This document shows positions 6,825-9,565 of a stretch of DNA of 9,565 nucleotides, one piece after another. Source of the DNA: JAYTQQ01 sp043784965 (lineage in GTDB: Bacteria; Bdellovibrionota; Bdellovibrionia; Bdellovibrionales; JAMPXM01); the NCBI GenBank assembly GCA_043784965.1, contig JAYVXS010000347.1, positions 1 to 9,565 of the forward strand, given 5' to 3'. The notes under the pieces were generated by a model. That model searched no databases, was not told where the DNA came from, and saw only the letters and a program-made list of their open reading frames with translations. The stretch's first letter is position 1. Each line of letters begins with the position of its first letter. The translations under genes and the position numbers were made by a program.

Positions 6825-7831
6825 AAAAAATATTTTTACTTAATATTTTCTCGGTTCTACTGTTCAGCGAATTTGTTCAGGCGGCAAGAATTAAAGATAT
6901 CGCTAATGTTCGCGGAGTCAGAGACAACCAGCTTATCGGTTATGGGATTGTCGTGGGTCTCAAGGGCACCGGTGACAGTAAAAATGAATTCACAAATAAG
7001 TCTATGTTTAGGCTTTTTGACAAGGTCGGAATGAAGTTAGAAGAAAAAGAGGTTGCCAGTAAAAATGTCGCAGCCGTTTTGATTACCGCAACTTTGCCAC
7101 CCTTTGCACGGGCTGGCAATCGTCTAGACATTACAGTTAATTCAATTGGTGATGCTTCAAGCCTTTCTGGGGGAACACTTGTGCAAAGTCCTTTGCGGGC
7201 AGCTGACCAGCAGGTATATGCGGTTGGCCAGGGAGCGCTTTTAATCGGCAGTGGTGCCGACGTTCATCCGACAGTGGGGCGTCTACCGAACGGAGCAATT
7301 ATCGAGCGAGATGTCGGCGAAGATTTTACCAATAAGAAAATGTTTCGACTCACTCTCCACAATCCAGATTTCACAACCGCTGCAAGGCTCGCGAAGAGAA
7401 TCAATCTAGATCTTTCTGGCAAGTATGCCTCTGCAAAAGATGCCGGCACAGTTGACATTATCGTTCCCTCTTCATACGAAGGCAGAGCAGTAGAGATGCT
7501 TGCGGCAATTGAGAATTTGGATGTTGCGCCTGATATTCGAGCGCGAGTTGTGGTGAATGAAAAGACCGGCACAGTGGTGATTGGCGACAATGTGAAAATT
7601 TCTCGCGTGGCGATTAGTCATGGTGATCTCACGGTAAAGGTCGAGGGCACGCCAAAAACTAAAAGTAAAGACCAGTCCGGGGAGCGGGTCGCAGTTCTAG
7701 ACACTGGGACTAGTGTTGGTGACTTGGTGAAGGCGCTCAATACTTTCGGCGTCTCTCCAAAAGACCTGATTACGATATTACAAAACTTAAAAGCAGCCGG
7801 CGCTCTTCAGGCCGAGCTCGAAATTTTATAA
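6821..7831 (+). CDS. flgI: Flagellar P-ring protein FlgI
   Basis: A periplasmic protein that forms the P ring in the peptidoglycan layer around the distal rod. It has a cleavable signal peptide (MKKIFLLNIFSVLLFSEFVQA, cut near residue 21) followed at once by the family hallmark ARIKDIANVRGVRDNQLIGYG and VVGLKGTGDS. Other conserved blocks are NVAAVLITATLPPFARAGNRLD, GGTLVQSPLRAADQQVYAVGQG, ARVVVNEKTGTVVIGDNVKIS and the end block GVSPKDLITILQNLKAAGALQAELEIL. Length 336 is slightly below the common 350-370. The ATG overlaps the flgH stop as ATGA, with GAAGG 10 nt upstream. It is the last gene before the RNA-rich gap; no terminator hairpin follows the stop directly. Confidence 0.96.
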   Translation: MKKIFLLNIFSVLLFSEFVQAARIKDIANVRGVRDNQLIGYGIVVGLKGTGDSKNEFTNKSMFRLFDKVGMKLEEKEVASKNVAAVLITATLPPFARAGNRLDITVNSIGDASSLSGGTLVQSPLRAADQQVYAVGQGALLIGSGADVHPTVGRLPNGAIIERDVGEDFTNKKMFRLTLHNPDFTTAARLAKRINLDLSGKYASAKDAGTVDIIVPSSYEGRAVEMLAAIENLDVAPDIRARVVVNEKTGTVVIGDNVKISRVAISHGDLTVKVEGTPKTKSKDQSGERVAVLDTGTSVGDLVKALNTFGVSPKDLITILQNLKAAGALQAELEIL

Positions 7832-7837
7832 AAAGTG

Positions 7838-7866
7838 TTTTGATATGAGACAAAATGAACTAAAAT
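7838..7866 (+). promoter_or_regulatory. Possible sigma-70-type promoter upstream of the structured RNA
   Basis: A -10-like TAAAAT at 7861-7866, with TTTTGA at 7838-7843 at 17 bp (or TTGATA at 7840-7845 at 15 bp). The predicted start would be near 7873, 12 bases before the first hairpin. Both boxes are imperfect and the region is AT-rich, so chance matches are likely. Confidence 0.3.
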
Positions 7867-7872
7867 AAGTGA

Positions 7873-8073
7873 GTAGGTAGTTTAACTTGGACACATGGAT
7901 GTGTTTAAGTGCGGGGGAAGTTGAGTTAGAGATCTTAACCAGGATGGACAGAGCCACACGTTTCGAGCAGGAAACAGAAAGAAAAGTCAGCTAAGCCAGA
8001 GATGGTGAAAGACTTTGGGCTCAGAGTAAGTGCAGGATGCACATGGTTTCTCACTCATCTCCCCTTTTTTTTT
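7873..8073 (+). ncRNA. Unrecognised structured RNA between flgI and flgJ, candidate sRNA or leader
   Basis: The bases pair by hand into a consistent fold. Hairpin H1 is 7885-7895 with 7900-7910 (11 pairs, two G-U) and loop TGGA. A closing stem P1 pairs 7914-7918 with 8060-8064, 7922-7926 with 8053-8057, and 7928-7934 with 8045-8051 (17 pairs, two wobbles). Inside are H2 (CCA-GGA-TGG, 7939-7947), P2 (GAGCC 7951-7955 with GGCTC 8018-8022) enclosing H3 (GTTTC/GAAAC, 7960-7975) and P4 (AAAGTC 7983-7988 with GACTTT 8011-8016), then H5 (GTGCA-GGA-TGCAC, 8030-8042). P1 runs straight into T9 (8065-8073). No protein of useful length is encoded. It does not match the c-di-GMP-I, TPP, cobalamin, SRP, 6S, tmRNA or RNase P consensus as I remember them. 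Exact ends are inferred; an alternative role is an attenuator in front of flgJ. Confidence 0.55.
8045..8073 (+). terminator. Intrinsic terminator: 3' strand of the long closing stem plus T9
   Basis: The sequence ACTCATCTCCCC (8053-8064) pairs with 7914-7926 and is followed without a gap by nine T residues (8065-8073). The GC-rich base of the stem next to the U tract fits an intrinsic terminator, although the 5' strand is more than 100 nt away, so folding of the whole RNA would be needed for it to work well. Confidence 0.5.
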
Positions 8074-8077
8074 GAAC

Positions 8078-8197
8078 GGGCTTTCGAGGATTGATTAACT
8101 CTTCGTTGCTTCTCCCTCGGTTTCCCTGCGCCGTAGCGGAACTACGGCTCGGTCTCCTCGGTCGTCGCGCCTCGATTTACTCAATCCTCGAAAGCCC
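8078..8197. repeat. 120-bp palindromic element (17-bp inverted repeat, REP/MITE-like)
   Basis: Perfect 17-bp arms, GGGCTTTCGAGGATTGA at 8078-8094 and its reverse complement at 8181-8197, enclose 86 bp. Near the centre lies a second perfect hairpin at 8130-8148. The remaining interior is pyrimidine-rich on the plus strand and carries CTCGGT three times, so it would form internal loops. No target-site duplication or coding capacity is evident. It lies 4 bp after the T9 of the RNA and 25 bp before the flgJ ATG. A repetitive extragenic palindrome or small non-autonomous element is the most likely reading; a structured RNA element is an alternative. Confidence 0.65.
8130..8148. repeat. Central hairpin of the palindromic element
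   Basis: GCCGTAG (8130-8136) and CTACGGC (8142-8148) pair perfectly around the 5-nt loop CGGAA. Its centre is within 2 bp of the centre of the outer 17-bp repeat, so the two form one nested structure. Confidence 0.7.
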
Positions 8198-8222
8198 TTA
8201 CATAAATCTTACACGGGTGTAC

Positions 8223-9032
8223 ATGGCCATAGGGAAAATAGACAAAACCAATATCAGAGAAACTTCGGCACAGCGTGAACGTGTTGAGAATGCACGAGCC
8301 GAGCAAATCACCCCTGGAGCTGATAAACCAAAGGTGCCAGCCCGCAATCAAAAAGTTGATGAAGTCTCTAAGCTTTATGAAAAGCAGTTTTTAAGAGAAA
8401 TGGTCAAAGCTATGCGTGGTTCGGGAGAGCTTGGATATATGAAGCCCAGCATGGGAGAAAAAATCTATCGAGAGGAGCTCGACAATCAATATGTCGAATC
8501 ATGGGGTGATCAGGGCGGTGTGGGTCTTCAAAAGCTAATTTATGATCAGTTAATGGAGAGATATTTTGAAAACTCTCCAGGACTAAGATCACTCAAAGCA
8601 AAAGGCATGATGAAGTTAACGGATAAGGATATCTCACATATCACACCACTTCAAACAGAGCAAAAATCCCAAATGCCACTTAAGATTGAGCTCAAAGAAA
8701 ATCGCGATGGAACCCCTACTCGAGTCCAGTTGCCGTGGGATGCAAAGTTTATTTCTCAAAGTAAAATGCATGATGGCAAGACAGCAGTTAATTTAGAGCA
8801 TCAAGGAGGTTTTAAGTCGACCTTCATTTTTGATGGCGTATTTTCGGCACAGGCTAAGAATAGCGAGCTGAAACAGGGCGCCTCGATTGCGACTCTAAGT
8901 CCCGAAATTAAATCTTTTTTTTGGAATCTAACTGGACCAATAGTTGGGGCGCCTGGACCACAAGATTCTACCAAATACGGGTTAGCAGGAGCAACGCAAA
9001 ATGTTGAGCCAGACAAAGACCAAGAACCCTAA
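8223..9032 (+). CDS. flgJ: Flagellar rod-cap/rod-binding protein FlgJ with an unusual C-terminal domain
   Basis: Residues about 45-115 are the FlgJ N-terminal (rod-binding) domain: VSKLYEKQFLREMVKAMR, then MGEKIYREELDNQYVESW and GGVGLQKLIYDQL. This domain caps the growing rod. The C-terminal part has no glucosaminidase (Flg_hydrolase) motifs; residues 165-237 (LPWDAKFISQ, VNLEHQGGFKSTFIFDG, LKQGASIATL, FFWNLTG) follow the strand and glycine pattern of an M23/LytM barrel, but the metal-binding HxH is replaced by FFWN, so it is probably inactive if related. The ATG at 8223 is chosen because 44 further in-frame codons upstream lie across the palindromic element and show no protein character; GTG at 8217 is possible. 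The Shine-Dalgarno is weak. 269 residues; no signal peptide, as expected for type III export. Precedes flgM. Confidence 0.88.
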   Translation: MAIGKIDKTNIRETSAQRERVENARAEQITPGADKPKVPARNQKVDEVSKLYEKQFLREMVKAMRGSGELGYMKPSMGEKIYREELDNQYVESWGDQGGVGLQKLIYDQLMERYFENSPGLRSLKAKGMMKLTDKDISHITPLQTEQKSQMPLKIELKENRDGTPTRVQLPWDAKFISQSKMHDGKTAVNLEHQGGFKSTFIFDGVFSAQAKNSELKQGASIATLSPEIKSFFWNLTGPIVGAPGPQDSTKYGLAGATQNVEPDKDQEP

Positions 9033-9036
9033 CTGA

Positions 9037-9044
9037 GTCGATAA
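9037..9044 (+). promoter_or_regulatory. Possible sigma-28 (FliA) -10 element upstream of flgM
   Basis: GTCGATAA matches 7 of 8 bases of the FliA -10 consensus GCCGATAA, just after the flgJ stop. A TAAA at the correct distance is missing (CAAA at 9014-9017 is 4 bp too far), so this is a weak candidate for the late, FliA-dependent flgM promoter known from other bacteria. Confidence 0.25.
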
Positions 9045-9107
9045 ATAGCCCTCGTATTTCAGTGTCCCATTATGATACAATAAACAGGATAGGGTACATA
9101 AACCCAC

Positions 9108-9112
9108 GGAGG
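9108..9112 (+). promoter_or_regulatory. Strong ribosome-binding site of flgM
   Basis: GGAGG (extending to GGAGGG), 5 nt before the ATG at 9118. It is the best Shine-Dalgarno in the window and contrasts with the weak or absent sites of flgF and flgJ. Confidence 0.7.
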
Positions 9113-9117
9113 GCCTA

Positions 9118-9432
9118 ATGAAAATATCAAACAATCCAAACACCGCCAATGCAACCAATGTTGATGCTGCAAAGACTTCAAAAGTTGGTGTTGAAAATAC
9201 GCGAGATAAAAAATCAGCGGGAGCGTCAGTTCTTGGTGAGTCCTCTAAAGTTGATCTGTCTGAGCGTGCACAAAATATGAAGAGAGCGAAAGAGCTTGCA
9301 ACTCCAGACAACGGCGTTGATGAAGCTAAAGTTGCGAGACTGCAAAAAATGATTGATGAAGGAAAATACAATGTAGATGCATCTGCTATCGCAGATAAAA
9401 TGGTCGATGAGCATTTGTTAATGCCTTCGTAA
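9118..9432 (+). CDS. flgM: Anti-sigma-28 factor FlgM
   Basis: A small, largely disordered protein that binds sigma-28 (FliA) and holds late flagellar genes off until the hook-basal body is finished and FlgM is exported. The C-terminal half carries the family signature: KVDLSERAQNM (44-54), then VDEAKVARLQKMIDEGKYNVD (67-87) and ASAIADKMVDEHL, the helices that contact sigma. The N-terminal 40 residues are rich in Asn, Ala, Thr and Ser, as expected for the export-competent disordered part. 104 residues is normal. It follows flgJ by 85 bp with a strong GGAGG site. Its position after flgJ matches many flagellar operons, where flgN/flgK usually come next; here the stop codon is followed by a tandem repeat array. 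Confidence 0.93.
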   Translation: MKISNNPNTANATNVDAAKTSKVGVENTRDKKSAGASVLGESSKVDLSERAQNMKRAKELATPDNGVDEAKVARLQKMIDEGKYNVDASAIADKMVDEHLLMPS

Positions 9433-9565
9433 TTTGAAATTGAATAGGTAATTTGAAATTGAATAGGTAGTTTGAAATTGAATAGGTAATTTGAAATTGA
9501 ATAGGTAATTTGAAATTGAATAGGTAGTTTGAAATTGAATAGGTAGTTTGAAATTGAATAGGTAG
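9433..9565. repeat. Tandem array of at least seven 19-bp units
   Basis: Seven units of TTTGAAATTGAATAGGTAR fill 9433-9565 exactly (starts 9433, 9452, 9471, 9490, 9509, 9528, 9547). The first 18 bases are identical in all seven; only the last base varies (A, G, A, A, G, G, G). The array starts directly after the flgM stop, whose TAA matches the unit end, and runs to the window edge, so the true copy number is unknown. Where a unit follows an A, AATTTGAAATT forms a palindrome centred on G. The plus strand has stops in every frame; the minus strand of the array has none. There are no spacers, so it is not CRISPR. It resembles a VNTR or an iteron-like protein-binding array. Confidence 0.95.

Noticed and set aside
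7874..7883. TAGGTAGTTT upstream of the RNA, identical to 10 bases spanning a unit junction of the terminal tandem repeat
   Set aside because: A 10-bp match between an AT-rich gap and a repeat is within reach of chance in a window of this size and nothing else around it is shared.
7944..7994. 16-codon ORF inside the structured RNA (starts ATG at 7944)
   Set aside because: No convincing ribosome-binding site, very short, and its bases are used in several stems (H2, P2, H3, P4); likely chance.
7914..8064. Known riboswitch or housekeeping RNA (c-di-GMP-I, TPP, cobalamin, SRP, 6S, tmRNA)
   Set aside because: The diagnostic consensus words for these classes, as far as I can recall them, are absent. 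An Rfam search would be decisive.
8091..8222. In-frame N-terminal extension of flgJ (44 codons upstream of the ATG at 8223)
   Set aside because: It begins at a TTG inside the 17-bp inverted repeat and reads straight through the palindromic element; the encoded segment has no similarity to FlgJ, and rod-binding domains start soon after the ATG at 8223.
9433..9565. CRISPR array
   Set aside because: The units are directly adjacent with no spacers and are only 19 bp long.

Overview
The window reads as a chromosomal segment from a flagellated Gram-negative bacterium with an outer membrane. The best guess is a Bdellovibrio-like member of the Bdellovibrionota. The guess rests on the flagellar gene order, on the presence of L-ring and P-ring genes (so an outer membrane), on a divergent lipoprotein FlgH, on moderate GC, and on a canonical sigma-54 promoter in front of the flagellar operon. 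No phage, transposase or CRISPR is visible.

Left part (1-3101), housekeeping genes. A minus-strand fragment of a DEDDh (DnaQ-like) 3'-5' exonuclease runs off the left edge. Divergent from it is a small 2Fe-2S ferredoxin with a TTG start. The ferredoxin converges, with 7 bp between stop codons, on a minus-strand pair: an MltD-like murein transglycosylase followed 17 bp later by an aspartokinase.

Middle part (3102-7831), flagellar rod and ring operon. A 299-bp divergent intergenic region carries several inverted repeats and a textbook -24/-12 sigma-54 promoter only 12 bp from the flgF start codon, so flgF should be made from a nearly leaderless mRNA. flgF-flgG-flgA-flgH-flgI follow, closely packed, with two ATGA overlaps. 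They encode the proximal and distal rod proteins, the P-ring chaperone, the L-ring lipoprotein and the P-ring protein.

The 391-bp gap (7832-8222) between flgI and flgJ is the most unusual region. Its first part can fold into an elaborate RNA: an upstream hairpin, then a 17-pair closing stem around a three-way junction, with GGA displayed in several hairpin loops, ending directly in nine T residues. It looks like an independent small RNA or a regulatory leader with an intrinsic terminator; I do not recognise its family. Immediately after it lies a separate 120-bp palindromic element (17-bp perfect inverted repeat with a central 7-bp hairpin).

Right part (8223-9565). flgJ here has the rod-cap domain joined to what looks like a zinc-ligand-less M23/LytM-like domain rather than a muramidase. 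flgM, the anti-sigma-28 factor, follows with a strong ribosome-binding site. The window ends inside a tandem array of at least seven 19-bp units that starts at the flgM stop codon and differs only at the last base of each unit. Together the plus-strand genes cover rod, ring and cap assembly plus the FlgM checkpoint.
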